DNA from: Shinella sp. CPCC 101442
GTDB taxonomy: Bacteria; Pseudomonadota; Alphaproteobacteria; Rhizobiales; Rhizobiaceae
Assembly (NCBI RefSeq): GCF_024704725.1
Contig: NZ_JALIQS010000004.1
Span: 535,741 to 599,740 of the forward strand
DNA: 64,000 nucleotides
Reading direction: 5' to 3'
Shown here: positions 25,698 through 34,565 of the stretch, one piece after another
Layout: each line of letters begins with the position of its first letter
Position numbering within the stretch: the first letter of the stretch is position 1
The notes under the pieces: generated by a model
What the model was told of the DNA's origin: nothing
Database searches by the model: none
What the model saw: only the letters and a program-made list of their open reading frames with translations
Position numbers and translations under genes: made by a program

Positions 25698-26990
25698 TCA
25701 ATCGCTGACGCGTTCGACGATGGCGCCGCAGCGGGTGAGCTTCTCCTCGAGGCGCTCGAAGCCGCGGTCGAGATGGTAGACGCGCGAGACCATCGTCTCG
25801 CCCTCGGCGGCAAGGCCGGCGATGACGAGCGATACGGAGGCGCGCAGGTCGGTCGCCATGACGGGCGCGCCGCGCAGGCGCTCGACACCCTCGATCTTGG
25901 CCGTCTGGCCGGAGAGCGAGATCTTCGCGCCGAGGCGGGCCAGTTCCTGCACATGCATGAAGCGGTTTTCGAAGATCGTCTCGGTGATGTGCGAAATGCC
26001 GCTCGACTTGGTCATCAGGCCCATGAACTGCGCCTGCAGGTCCGTCGGGAAGCCCGGGAAGGGATCGGTGACGACATCGACCGGCTTGATGCCGCCGCCG
26101 TTGCGCACGACGCGGATGCCGCTTTCCGTCGAGGTGATCTCGGCGCCCGAACGGCGGATCGCCTCAATCGCGGTGTCGAGCAGGGAGACTTCCGTGCCTT
26201 CCAGCACGACGTCGCCGCCCGTCATGGCGACGGCCATGGCATAGGTGCCCGTCTCGATACGATCGGGCAGGACGCGGTGACGCGCGCCGGACAGCTGGGT
26301 GACGCCTTCGATGGTGATGGTGGAGGTGCCCGCACCCATGATCTTCGCGCCCATGGCGTTCAGGCACTTGGCGAGATCCTGCACTTCAGGCTCGCGGGCG
26401 GCATTGCCGATGACGGTCGTGCCGCGGGCAAGCGTCGCCGCCATCATGAGGACATGCGTCGCGCCGACCGAAACCTTCGGGAAGGTGTAGCGTGCGCCGA
26501 TCAGGCCGCCGGCCGGTGCCGTCGCCTCGATATAGCCGCCATCGATTTCGAGCTTGGCGCCCAGCGCCGCAAGAGCCTCGATGAAAAGATCGACCGGACG
26601 CGTGCCGATGGCGCAGCCGCCCGGCAGCGAGACGCGGGCCTTGCCTTCGCGGGCCAGCAGCGGGCCGATGACCCAGAACGAGGCGCGCATCTTCGAGACC
26701 AGCTCGTAGGGTGCGGTCGTATCGACGATGTTGCGCGAGGTGAAAGTGACGGTGCGTGAATAACCCTCGCCCTGGCGCTCGCGGCGCCCGTTGACGGTGA
26801 TGTCGGCGCCGTGGTTGCCGAGAATGCGGATGAGCTGCTCGACATCGGCGAGATGCGGCACGTTTTCCAGCGTCAGCGTGTCGTCGGTGAGCAAAGACGC
26901 GATCATCAGCGGCAGCGCGGCATTCTTGGCGCCGGAGATCGGAATGATGCCCTTGAGTTCGTTGCCGCCTACAATCCTGATACGATCCAT
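25698..26990 (-). CDS. murA: UDP-N-acetylglucosamine 1-carboxyvinyltransferase
   Basis: A 430-residue enzyme that adds enolpyruvate to UDP-GlcNAc, the first committed step of peptidoglycan synthesis. The fosfomycin-sensitive active-site cysteine is Cys126 in [15 protein letters not shown]. The N-terminal [20 protein letters not shown] and late [17 protein letters not shown] motifs are canonical. It is the first gene of the minus-strand operon that continues through DUF2948, hisD, UPF0262, the phosphatase-like gene, infA, maf and yacG. Confidence 0.97.
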   Translation of the reverse strand: MDRIRIVGGNELKGIIPISGAKNAALPLMIASLLTDDTLTLENVPHLADVEQLIRILGNHGADITVNGRRERQGEGYSRTVTFTSRNIVDTTAPYELVSKMRASFWVIGPLLAREGKARVSLPGGCAIGTRPVDLFIEALAALGAKLEIDGGYIEATAPAGGLIGARYTFPKVSVGATHVLMMAATLARGTTVIGNAAREPEVQDLAKCLNAMGAKIMGAGTSTITIEGVTQLSGARHRVLPDRIETGTYAMAVAMTGGDVVLEGTEVSLLDTAIEAIRRSGAEITSTESGIRVVRNGGGIKPVDVVTDPFPGFPTDLQAQFMGLMTKSSGISHITETIFENRFMHVQELARLGAKISLSGQTAKIEGVERLRGAPVMATDLRASVSLVIAGLAAEGETMVSRVYHLDRGFERLEEKLTRCGAIVERVSD

Positions 26991-27157
26991 ATGCGATTAC
27001 GGGCCGGGCCCGCCTTTCTTGAGATATAGGCTTTCGGAGATTGCGGCCTCTTTAGAGCATCGCGAAAGAAAAATGAAGACCGTGCCGGCCACCCGCATTT
27101 TGCCTGCGCCCGGCTGGACAACCACCCCCGTAGCCTTCGTGATGAAGACGGTTTCGA

Positions 27158-27358
27158 CTAATCGTCCGATTCGTCTTTTTTTGCGGCAGAGGTCCCGGCC
27201 GGCAGGCCCGTCGTCTCATCCGCTTCGCCAGCGCGCCGGGCGCGGGCCTGCTGCTTGCGGCGTTGGAGATTGTCGCGCAGCGTCTTGGCCAGCCGCTCCG
27301 CCCTGATCTCCGCTTCCGTCCTGATTTTTACGCTTTTCGTCTCGTCCTTGCCGCTCAT
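27158..27358 (-). CDS. Small charged conserved-type protein
   Basis: A 66-residue hydrophilic protein (MSGKDETKSVKIRTEAEIRA) rich in Arg, Lys and Glu, predicted helical around residues 15-45. The start at 27358 is chosen because AGAAGGG lies just before it; an ATG four codons upstream overlaps that site. It resembles the short uncharacterised proteins often found upstream of murA in Rhizobiales, but I can name no family. The C-terminal end (AAKKDESDD) is acidic. Confidence 0.55.
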   Translation of the reverse strand: MSGKDETKSVKIRTEAEIRAERLAKTLRDNLQRRKQQARARRAGEADETTGLPAGTSAAKKDESDD

Positions 27359-27506
27359 ATCCCTTCTCATAATGAAATCGCGGGCGAGAAAAAAGCACCG
27401 CCGTCATCAGTTTGTTGCGATAATCGCGAAATCGCCGCTTGCGCTACCCATCCACCTATGGCAATAGGCCCTCGCTCAAGCGAAAGCGCCTTCTGCTTCG
27501 CAAGAT

Positions 27507-27581
27507 GCTGCTATAGCTCAGGGGTAGAGCACTCCCTTGGTAAGGGAGAGGCCGAGAGTTCAAATCTCTCTAGCAGCACCA
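27507..27581 (+). tRNA. tRNA-Thr (GGT)
   Basis: The 75-base cloverleaf has acceptor GCTGCTA pairing with TAGCAGC, a D-arm with AGCTCAGGGGTAGAGC, an anticodon stem CTCCC/GGGAG with loop TTGGTAA (anticodon GGT), a T-loop TTCAAAT and encoded CCA at 27579-27581. It reads ACC/ACU threonine codons. Confidence 0.97.
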
Positions 27582-27830
27582 TTTCTTCCCTCTACAGTCG
27601 ATGTAACTTGCGTTCCACGCATGTATGAATTCGTGGCATCCGGTCTGCCGACTGCCTGCAATGACAGACCGACTGCGTGGTGTCTGGTGCCGCAATGGAA
27701 GACTTTCCGAATTGCTGCGTGTCGAGATCACGTGCCTGACGAAGAACAAAAACTTCGCCTATACTGACGGATGAAAAGCGGTTATTTTAACTCGGATCGC
27801 TCCTGTAATCTCAAGATATAGGATTCTGTC

Positions 27831-29513
27831 ATGAAGTTGTTCGAGCAAGTTACCGGCCAGTCACCAGAATTCACGCTCACGCGAACCGCAACAACTGTCG
27901 AGGTTTTCTTCAACTACGATCTTTCGGGATGGTACGACGAGGAAGCAGGTTTTTACGTTTATTCGGGCGAAGCCATTATAAACGTCGGCGATGTCGATAG
28001 GATGGTTTATCAGTCACCCGGTGGCGACCGCCCCCTGTTCATGAACTTTACCGCTTCCCTGACATCCGGTGTGACCTACCAGAATGAGTACACCGTCGTG
28101 GACTGGGGTGACGGCACGGACGTGACGTTTAGCTTCAATATGACGTTGTTCTCGTTAAAAGCGGTGTTCAATGGAACGCAAGCCGTTGATGTGGTTTTCG
28201 GCTCCCTTGCTGGCGACGTGCTTTCGGGCGGCGGCGGCGACGACTTTATTGAAGGTCATGCCGGGAATGATGTGCTGAATGGCGGGGAGGGCAAGGACAC
28301 CCTGTACGGTGGTGTCGGGAATGACACCTACATCCTCGATGATTTAGGAGACCGGGTCGTTGAGGCCGCTTCGGAAGGCTATGACCTGGTGGAGGCTTCC
28401 TTCAGCTATAGCCTCGGCGCCAACTTTGAGGCGTTGACGCTCGTCGGATCGTCGGCAATCGGCGGGACTGGCAATTCCGGCGCCAATGTTCTCACGGGAA
28501 ACATTGCCAACAATATCCTGGACGGCGGTGCCGGCGCCGACACGATGATCGGAGGCATGGGCAATGACGCATATATAGTCAGCGATCCCGGCGATAAGAT
28601 CTCTGAAAAAACAGGCGAAGGCTTCGACTACGTCAAGGCTTCGGTGACCTACGAGTTGGCCGCAAATATCGAGGATCTTCTCCTTTACGCAAGTGCCGGC
28701 GCTATCAACGGTTTCGGCAACACACTCGCCAACTCGATCAAAGGCAACGAGAGCGCAAACGTGCTCGATGGCGACGCGGGCAACGACGACCTCAGTGGAA
28801 ATGGCGGCGACGACATACTGCTAGGTGGCGACGGCGACGATGTGTTGCGGGGCGGCACAGGCACCGACCGACTTTATGGCGGCAACGGGTCCGATAAATA
28901 TGCCGTCGACAACGCGCTTGATCGTATCGTCGAGGCTACTGGCGGCGGGATTGACAGGGTGTTGACCTCCACGAGCTTTGTACTGACTGCGGGGGCGGAG
29001 GTGGAATCGTTTGCTACCACGCAAGCGACCGGCTTTGATGCAATCAATCTTACAGGGAACGAGTTTGCCCAGACGATAACGGGAAACCTCGGCGCAAACA
29101 TTTTATCTGGCAAAGGTGGCAACGACACGCTGAAGGGCGGTGGCGGCGCCGACAAGTTGCTCGGCGGGTCAGGTGCTGACAAGCTTTATGGTGGTGCAGG
29201 CACGGATATCTTCGTGTTTCAGTCCTACGAAAGCAGCGTGCTGTCGGGGCGTGACATTATCTACGATTTTTCGCAGGAGGCAGGCGAAAAGATCGACCTT
29301 TCGGCTCTGGATGCGAATAGAAACATTTCTGGCAACCAAGCCTTCACATTCATCGGCGAGAAAGCGTTCAGCAGCAAGGCCGGCGAACTACGCTATGTCA
29401 ATGCCAGCGGCGACACCTATCTCTACGGCGATGCGAACGGTGACCGTATCACCGATTTCTCGGTCCGGCTGAACACGACGATCGAGTTTGTCAAAGGCGA
29501 TTTCATTCTATGA
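27831..29513 (+). CDS. RTX calcium-binding protein, probably type I secreted
   Basis: A 560-residue protein. Residues 1-125 form an N-terminal domain of unknown type, with no Sec signal. From about 128 onward there are several blocks of GGxGxDxL nonapeptides, alternating with about 60-residue segments containing DRVVEAASEGYDLVEAS- or DKISEKTGEGFDYVKAS-like repeats. This is the haemolysin-type module seen in rhizobial secreted proteins. The last 80 residues (GELRYVNASGDTYLYGDANG, then GDFIL) match the C-terminus of the RTX protein at 17379, so both probably use the same exporter. Catalytic function is not evident; adhesion or calcium-dependent matrix roles are possible. Confidence 0.8.
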   Translation: MKLFEQVTGQSPEFTLTRTATTVEVFFNYDLSGWYDEEAGFYVYSGEAIINVGDVDRMVYQSPGGDRPLFMNFTASLTSGVTYQNEYTVVDWGDGTDVTFSFNMTLFSLKAVFNGTQAVDVVFGSLAGDVLSGGGGDDFIEGHAGNDVLNGGEGKDTLYGGVGNDTYILDDLGDRVVEAASEGYDLVEASFSYSLGANFEALTLVGSSAIGGTGNSGANVLTGNIANNILDGGAGADTMIGGMGNDAYIVSDPGDKISEKTGEGFDYVKASVTYELAANIEDLLLYASAGAINGFGNTLANSIKGNESANVLDGDAGNDDLSGNGGDDILLGGDGDDVLRGGTGTDRLYGGNGSDKYAVDNALDRIVEATGGGIDRVLTSTSFVLTAGAEVESFATTQATGFDAINLTGNEFAQTITGNLGANILSGKGGNDTLKGGGGADKLLGGSGADKLYGGAGTDIFVFQSYESSVLSGRDIIYDFSQEAGEKIDLSALDANRNISGNQAFTFIGEKAFSSKAGELRYVNASGDTYLYGDANGDRITDFSVRLNTTIEFVKGDFIL

Positions 29514-29655
29514 TCTGCACGGGCGGATGACGCTGCCTGTAGTGCGCACTATCTTCCTGAAGCTTTTGCCTACCGGTTCCAATATACGGAAGGTTGAATG
29601 CGTTTGCGCGGACGGCAACAGGACGGCAGGTCAACGGGGCCAGCAACAGAGTGAA

Positions 29656-30687
29656 TTACTCTGATATTCCAATTGGATGCCCTCCAGATGCTCCATTCCT
29701 TCTCGCATTCTCCATACCGCCTGCGGCAGGCTTCTTGCGCGTTTTGCCCGGCGGTTCGCCGACGATGCGTTTGAAGGCGCGGGCGAAGGCGGCCTGGGAG
29801 CCGAAGCCGAGGCGACGGGCGGCGGTGTCGATGGCGAGCTTGTCGCGACGGAACCATTGTTCGGCAAGGCGCATGCGAAGTGCCAGCACGTAGCGCTGCG
29901 GTGTGACGCCCGTCACCTCGACGAAGCGTTTGGCGAAGACCGAGCGGGAGCTGCCCATTTCCTGCGCCATGTCGGCCAGCGTCCAGTTGCGGCCGGGCTC
30001 GCGGTGAAGCGCGGCGATGACGCGGCCGAGTCGCGGGTCGCGCAGTGCCTCGATCCAGCCGGTCGCATCGCCGCACCCGCATTCCACCCAGCCGCGCACG
30101 ATGGAGGCGGCAATCACATCGGCAAGGCGCGCGAGAATGCCGGCCGAGCCGACGCGTTCCTCCGCCATTTCCCGCTCCATGGCGCCGAGCAGCGGCATCA
30201 GCTCCGGCTGGCGGCCGATCAATGCGCCGACGGACATGATCTGCGGCATCAGGCCGACGAGCGGGTGTAGCGTATCGAGCTCGAATTCCATGCGGCCGGT
30301 GAAGATGAGCGTGTCACTCTCTCGGTCCGCGGACTTGATGCAGGCTTCCACCGCCGCCACATCGGAGCACAACGGCTTTCGCGTATAGCTCTCATAATCG
30401 CGCATCTGGGTATTCGGGCCGGTGACGATCTCATGCACGTCGCCGCGCGGCAAAAGCACGGCATCGCCGCAACCGAGGGGACGGTCGGCCTCGCCGGGGG
30501 CACGCAAAAAGACCTTGCCGCGGGCGACGAAATGGAAACGGGCTTCCGGCCCCGCGGGAAAGCGGATGCCGAAGGGCGGGGTCAGTTGCAGGCGGCCATA
30601 GCTTGCACCGCGCAGGCGCATACCCATCAGAAGCTCGCTGACGGGATCATGGGCATTTTGCGGGAGGTCGGACGATCGATCAAACAT
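29656..30687 (-). CDS. AraC-family transcriptional regulator with cupin-type sensor domain
   Basis: A 343-residue protein. Residues 1-180 form a cupin/AraC-binding sensor (FHFVARGKVFLRAPGE, then GDAVLLPRGDVHEI). The C-terminal 100 residues hold two helix-turn-helix motifs (NWTLADMAQEMGSSRSVFAKRF and DTAARRLGFGSQAAFARAFK) followed by the VGEPPGKTR tail of AraC proteins. The gene is divergent from the NepI-like transporter with a 79-base spacer, so it probably controls it. The start is uncertain because no binding site precedes the ATG at 30687; a leaderless or weak start is possible. Confidence 0.85.
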   Translation of the reverse strand: MFDRSSDLPQNAHDPVSELLMGMRLRGASYGRLQLTPPFGIRFPAGPEARFHFVARGKVFLRAPGEADRPLGCGDAVLLPRGDVHEIVTGPNTQMRDYESYTRKPLCSDVAAVEACIKSADRESDTLIFTGRMEFELDTLHPLVGLMPQIMSVGALIGRQPELMPLLGAMEREMAEERVGSAGILARLADVIAASIVRGWVECGCGDATGWIEALRDPRLGRVIAALHREPGRNWTLADMAQEMGSSRSVFAKRFVEVTGVTPQRYVLALRMRLAEQWFRRDKLAIDTAARRLGFGSQAAFARAFKRIVGEPPGKTRKKPAAGGMENARRNGASGGHPIGISE

Positions 30688-30766
30688 TGCGGATAAAATG
30701 GCATTGTGCGTCTTGCATTTCAACCCATCTTTCCAGTACGCACCTGCAACAGGAAAGGGATGGCAG

Positions 30767-31957
30767 ATGACGGATGCAACAATATCAGTGCCCGAGAGCG
30801 AGGCCGAGGCCCGCCCGGCCTGGGGAGCCGTGCTCGCCATGACGTTCGGCGTGTTCGGGCTGGTGGGGGCGGAGTTCCTGCCGGCAAGCCTTTTGACGCC
30901 CATGGCGGGAGATCTCGGGATTTCCGAGGGCATGGCGGGGCAGGCGGTGACGGCGACCGCCGCCGTCGCGCTGGTGACGAGCCTTCTGATCACCGTGGTG
31001 ACGCGCAAGCTCGACCGGCGGCTGGTGCTGCTCGGACTTTCGGTGCTCCTGATCTTCTCCAATCTGCTGGTGGCGATGTCGTCGAACCTGCCGATGCTGC
31101 TGGCCGGCCGCGTGCTGCTCGGCATGGCGCTCGGCGGCTTCTGGACGCTCTCGGCGGCGACCATGATGCGGCTGGTGCCCGAGGCCCTTGTGGCGAAGGC
31201 GTTGTCGATCATGTTCCTCGGCGTTTCCCTGGCGACGGTCTTTGCAGCACCCGTCGGGAGCTATGTTGGCGATATCGTCGGCTGGCGGAATGTCTTCCTG
31301 GGGGCCGCGGTTCTGGGCGCGGTGGCGCTGGTAGTGCAGTTCGCGACGCTGCCCTCGCTGCCGCCGCACGGTCATTCGCGTTTCGGCACGCTGGTGGAGG
31401 TTCTGGCGCGTCCGGGCGTGGGCTTTGCGATGCTGGCGATCCTGCTTGTCTTCACCGGTCACTTCGCCTTTTTCACCTATATAAGGCCGTTCCTTGAAAC
31501 GGTGACGGGTGTCGGCGTGGAGGGGGTTTCGGTCGTGCTGCTCGGCTTCGGCATCGCCACCTTCTTCGGCAATTATCTCGGTGCCGTGCTGCTCGAACGG
31601 TCCATGCGCTTCACGCTGACGCTCATGCCGCTCGTGATGGCTGTGCTTGCGCTCTCGCTCTCCGCCTTCGGCGGCAGCCTCTTCGGCGATGCGGCCATGG
31701 TCGCGCTCTGGGGCCTCGCCTTCGGCGCCGTGCCGGTCGCGTGGTCGACCTGGATCACGCGGGCCGTGCCGGATGAAGCCGAAAGTGCGGGTGGCCTCTT
31801 CGTCGCCGCGATCAATTTCGCCATCGCGACGGGAGCGGCCGCCGGCGGCGCCCTGTTCGATGCGAACGGCGTATCGAGCGTCTTCGTCGCAAGCGGCGTC
31901 GTGCTCTTCCTGGCTGCGCTCACCATCGTCTCGACGGTCCGCACGCGGCCTGCTTGA
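30767..31957 (+). CDS. MFS exporter, NepI-like
   Basis: A 396-residue inner-membrane protein with twelve predicted helices. The N-terminal region AVLAMTFGVFGLVGAEFLPA and the segments SLLTPMAGDLGISEGMAGQ and LGMALGGFWTLSAATMMRLVP align closely with E. coli NepI, which exports purine ribonucleosides and analogues. A drug-efflux role for other substrates in the same subfamily is equally possible. AGGAAAGGGATGG precedes the ATG at 30767. The divergent AraC gene is the likely regulator. Confidence 0.8.
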   Translation: MTDATISVPESEAEARPAWGAVLAMTFGVFGLVGAEFLPASLLTPMAGDLGISEGMAGQAVTATAAVALVTSLLITVVTRKLDRRLVLLGLSVLLIFSNLLVAMSSNLPMLLAGRVLLGMALGGFWTLSAATMMRLVPEALVAKALSIMFLGVSLATVFAAPVGSYVGDIVGWRNVFLGAAVLGAVALVVQFATLPSLPPHGHSRFGTLVEVLARPGVGFAMLAILLVFTGHFAFFTYIRPFLETVTGVGVEGVSVVLLGFGIATFFGNYLGAVLLERSMRFTLTLMPLVMAVLALSLSAFGGSLFGDAAMVALWGLAFGAVPVAWSTWITRAVPDEAESAGGLFVAAINFAIATGAAAGGALFDANGVSSVFVASGVVLFLAALTIVSTVRTRPA

Positions 31958-32025
31958 CGCGATGGGCTTCCCGGTGGCGCGAAAACCCTCTATTCCGGAG
32001 GTCTTGCGCCACCGGGGAGCCTTTC

Positions 32026-32706
32026 ATGGATTTCATGCGCCTGTTGCAGTCGCTGGAAGAACTGCTCTACGAACTGGTGTCCTGGCTCGTCTTCTATCCG
32101 GTGACGCTTTGGCGCACGCTGACCCGCCCGCGAGAGATGATGCGCTATGCGGATATCGAGCTCGGCGATGCCCTGGATGAGCGCTACAAGGACACGCTGA
32201 GCCCGCCGCTCTTCCTGTTGTTGACGCTGCTGTTCGCCCACGGGCTGGAACTGGGACTGATTGCGCATCGCGACGATGGCATGCTGCCGGACATGCTGCG
32301 CAATGACACCAATCTGCTGATCTTCCGCGCCTTTCTTTTCGGGTTCTTTCCGCTGCTGATGGCGGTGCGATTGCTGCGCCGCGCGGGTACGACACTGGAT
32401 CGCGACACGCTGAAGCCGCCCTTCTACAGTCAGTGCTATGTGGCCGCGCCTTTCGCCTTCGGCTTCAGTGCGGGCATCAATCTTGCCCGGACGGGCCATC
32501 AGGGATGGATTCTGGCGGGAACCCTGATCACGCTCTTCTCCCTGCTCTGGTATGTCGTCGTGGAGGTTCGCTGGTTCCGGCAGGACCTGCGGATCGGCAC
32601 GCTGCTTGCTCTATGGCTCGTCATGCGCACCGTGGTGGAGGCGATGCTGCTGCTGCTTCTGGCGGCGTCCGCCCTTGCCTATGCGTTGGGTGCGGGGCAA
32701 GGCTGA
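32026..32706 (+). CDS. Polytopic membrane protein of unknown function
   Basis: A 226-residue protein with a short cytoplasmic N-terminus (MDFMRLLQSLEELLYELVSW), a PVTLWRTLTRPREMM amphipathic stretch and five hydrophobic helices between residues 70 and 225. The start is supported by GGGGAG at 32014-32019. The layout is Yip1-like (the motif of an early TRPREMM-type segment plus a helical bundle), but the family call is uncertain. The gene lies between the NepI-like exporter and the FAH-family gene, each separated by fewer than 80 bases. Confidence 0.6.
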   Translation: MDFMRLLQSLEELLYELVSWLVFYPVTLWRTLTRPREMMRYADIELGDALDERYKDTLSPPLFLLLTLLFAHGLELGLIAHRDDGMLPDMLRNDTNLLIFRAFLFGFFPLLMAVRLLRRAGTTLDRDTLKPPFYSQCYVAAPFAFGFSAGINLARTGHQGWILAGTLITLFSLLWYVVVEVRWFRQDLRIGTLLALWLVMRTVVEAMLLLLLAASALAYALGAGQG

Positions 32707-32780
32707 TCCGCATCTTCACCCTGTTCCCGCCAGCCCTTTTCGCGCTAGAACCTCCTTCGAGGATTGTGGAGGAGCGGCGC

Positions 32781-33932
32781 GTGACGGCAGGTGATTTTTC
32801 GCGAGGGACCTTTGTCGGGCGCGTCTGGCGGCCGGATGTGCAGGGGCCGGCGGTGGTGGTGCTCAGGGATGGCAAGCTCTGCGACATCACCTCGAAGGAT
32901 GTTCCGACCATGCGGGACCTCATGGAGAAGGACGATCCGGTCGCGATTGCCCGCGCCGCACCGTGCGAATCGCTCGGCACGCTCGATGCCGTTCTGGAGG
33001 CGTCCGTCGAGGGCGCCGGCAATTTCTCCCGCATGCATCTTCTGGCGCCTTGCGATCTCCAGGCGGTGAAGGCCTGTGGCGTCACCTTCGCGCGTTCGAT
33101 GATCGAGCGTGTGATCGAGGAGAAGGCGGCGGGCAATCCGGCGCTGGCGGAAAAGGTACGGGACCGGGTCACAGACATTATCGGCGACAGTTTGCGCGAC
33201 TTGAAGGCCGGCTCGGAGGCTGCGGCCAAGGTCAAGGCGGCGCTGATCGAAGAGGGTGTCTGGTCGCAATATCTCGAAGTCGGCATCGGGCCGGATGCGG
33301 AGGTGTTCACCAAGGCGCCCGTGCTGTCCTCGGTCGGCTGGGGGGCTTCTGTCGGGCTGCACCCGATATCCAGATGGAACAATCCGGAACCGGAAATCGT
33401 GCTCGCCGTCGATAGCGGCGGGCGTGTCAAGGGCGCGACGCTCGGCAACGATGTGAACCTGCGCGATGTCGAGGGGCGTTCGGCGCTCCTGCTCGGCAAG
33501 GCGAAGGACAACAATGCCTCCTCCGCCATCGGGCCGTTCATCCGGCTCTTCGACGAGACCTATTCGATCGACGATGTGCGCGAGGCCGATCTCGACCTCC
33601 TGATCGAAGGAGAGGACGGTTTCGCGCTGAAGGGGCGCAGCACGATGCGTGAAATCAGCCGCGATCCGCTCGAGCTCGTGGCCCAGACGATCGGCAGGCA
33701 TCATCAATATCCCGATGGATTCATGCTGTTCATGGGCACGCTCTTTGCACCCGTCGAGGATCGCGATGCGCCGGGGCAGGGTTTTACGCACAAGACGGGC
33801 GATCGCGTGGTGATCTCCAATGCGGAACTCGGCGCGCTTGCCAACACCGTGCGCCTTTCCACCGAGTGCCCGCCCTGGACTTTCGGCATCGCGGCGCTGA
33901 TGCGCAATCTCTCCTCGCGCGGGCTGATTTGA
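32781..33932 (+). CDS. Fumarylacetoacetate hydrolase family protein
   Basis: A 383-residue enzyme starting at GTG, selected because GGAGGAG lies six bases before it and the frame upstream is non-homologous. The metal-binding Glu-x-Glu lies in NPEPEIVLAVD and the Asp in GNDVNLRDVEGRSALLLGKAK, as in the FAH superfamily, which cleaves C-C bonds or dehydrates sugar acids. Subfamily members of this length with an N-terminal extension include 2-dehydro-3-deoxyarabinonate dehydratases, but the substrate is not evident. The gene is followed one base later by an Lrp/AsnC regulator. Confidence 0.8.
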   Translation: MTAGDFSRGTFVGRVWRPDVQGPAVVVLRDGKLCDITSKDVPTMRDLMEKDDPVAIARAAPCESLGTLDAVLEASVEGAGNFSRMHLLAPCDLQAVKACGVTFARSMIERVIEEKAAGNPALAEKVRDRVTDIIGDSLRDLKAGSEAAAKVKAALIEEGVWSQYLEVGIGPDAEVFTKAPVLSSVGWGASVGLHPISRWNNPEPEIVLAVDSGGRVKGATLGNDVNLRDVEGRSALLLGKAKDNNASSAIGPFIRLFDETYSIDDVREADLDLLIEGEDGFALKGRSTMREISRDPLELVAQTIGRHHQYPDGFMLFMGTLFAPVEDRDAPGQGFTHKTGDRVVISNAELGALANTVRLSTECPPWTFGIAALMRNLSSRGLI

Positions 33933-33933
33933 A

Positions 33934-34401
33934 ATGGCCGAGGGCGTGCTGGACGAGACGAGCCGAAAGATCCTGCGCCTCCTGCAAAGTGAGCCGGAGC
34001 TGACTGTCGCCGAGATCGGCGAGCGCGTGGGCTTGAGCCATACGCCGTGCTGGCGGCGCATCAAGGAGATGGAACGGCTCGGCATCATCCGCGGCCGCAT
34101 CATCGCCATCGAGCCGAAGCTCGTCGGGTACGAGGTTTCGGTCTTCTGTTTCGTGCGGCTGAAGCAGCATGACGAGGCGACGCTGCTGGAGTTCGAAAAG
34201 GCGGTGAAGAACATGCCGGAGGTCGTGCAGTGTTATTCCATGACCGGCGATCACGACTATGTGCTGCGCGTCCTGACGAGCAGTGTCCGGCAATACGAGG
34301 AGATCCTGAAGAAGGCGCTGCTGCGCCTTCCCGGTGTCGGTTTCGTCAATTCCAGTTTCGCGCTCGACGAGCTCAAGAACACGCACCGCGTACCGATTTG
34401 A
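33934..34401 (+). CDS. Lrp/AsnC-family transcriptional regulator
   Basis: A 155-residue protein with an N-terminal winged HTH (LDETSRKILRLLQSEPELTV, then VAEIGERVGLSHTPCWRRIKEME) and a C-terminal RAM/Lrp ligand domain (VVQCYSMTGDHDYVLRV). Its ATG begins one base after the FAH stop, so the two genes are likely cotranscribed. It lies 164 bases upstream of the leucine-catabolic operon, making a role there plausible. Lrp-type regulators typically bind branched-chain or aromatic amino acids. A dyad at 34514-34529 is a candidate binding site. Confidence 0.9.
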   Translation: MAEGVLDETSRKILRLLQSEPELTVAEIGERVGLSHTPCWRRIKEMERLGIIRGRIIAIEPKLVGYEVSVFCFVRLKQHDEATLLEFEKAVKNMPEVVQCYSMTGDHDYVLRVLTSSVRQYEEILKKALLRLPGVGFVNSSFALDELKNTHRVPI

Positions 34402-34411
34402 CCCGCAATGA

Positions 34412-34453
34412 GGATGGCGTTGCGTTAAAGCGGCCGCTTTGCGGATGCCATCC
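34412..34453 (+). other. Nested palindromes after the Lrp/AsnC gene
   Basis: GGATGGC at 34412-34418 pairs with GCCATCC at 34447-34453, and inside it the perfect palindrome AAAGCGG/CCGCTTT occupies 34427-34440. It may be a factor-dependent terminator of the regulator transcript, since no U-run follows. It could also act in DNA form. Confidence 0.4.
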
Positions 34454-34513
34454 CTAAATCGTGATGTTTCAAGGGGAAAATAAGGACCCGCTCCTCCCAA
34501 TCCATGCGTAAGC

Positions 34514-34529
34514 TCCTACATATGGAGGA
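34514..34529. promoter_or_regulatory. Candidate operator dyad upstream of the leucine-catabolic operon
   Basis: TCCTACATATGGAGGA is a 16-base dyad with 14 matching positions centred on CATATG. It sits 37 bases before the start codon of the oxidoreductase gene, directly downstream of an Lrp/AsnC gene. Lrp-family proteins bind palindromes of about this length. Binding is inferred, not shown. Confidence 0.3.
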
Positions 34530-34565
34530 TGGCTTTCGTGGAGGAGGGCCATCGAGGAGGAAGTC

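Noticed and set aside
29514-29655. Possible island end after the second RTX gene, expected to carry a repeat of the tRNA-Thr 3' end
   Set aside because: No copy of the tRNA-Thr 3' sequence was found in this stretch, so insertion at tRNA-Thr is not supported.
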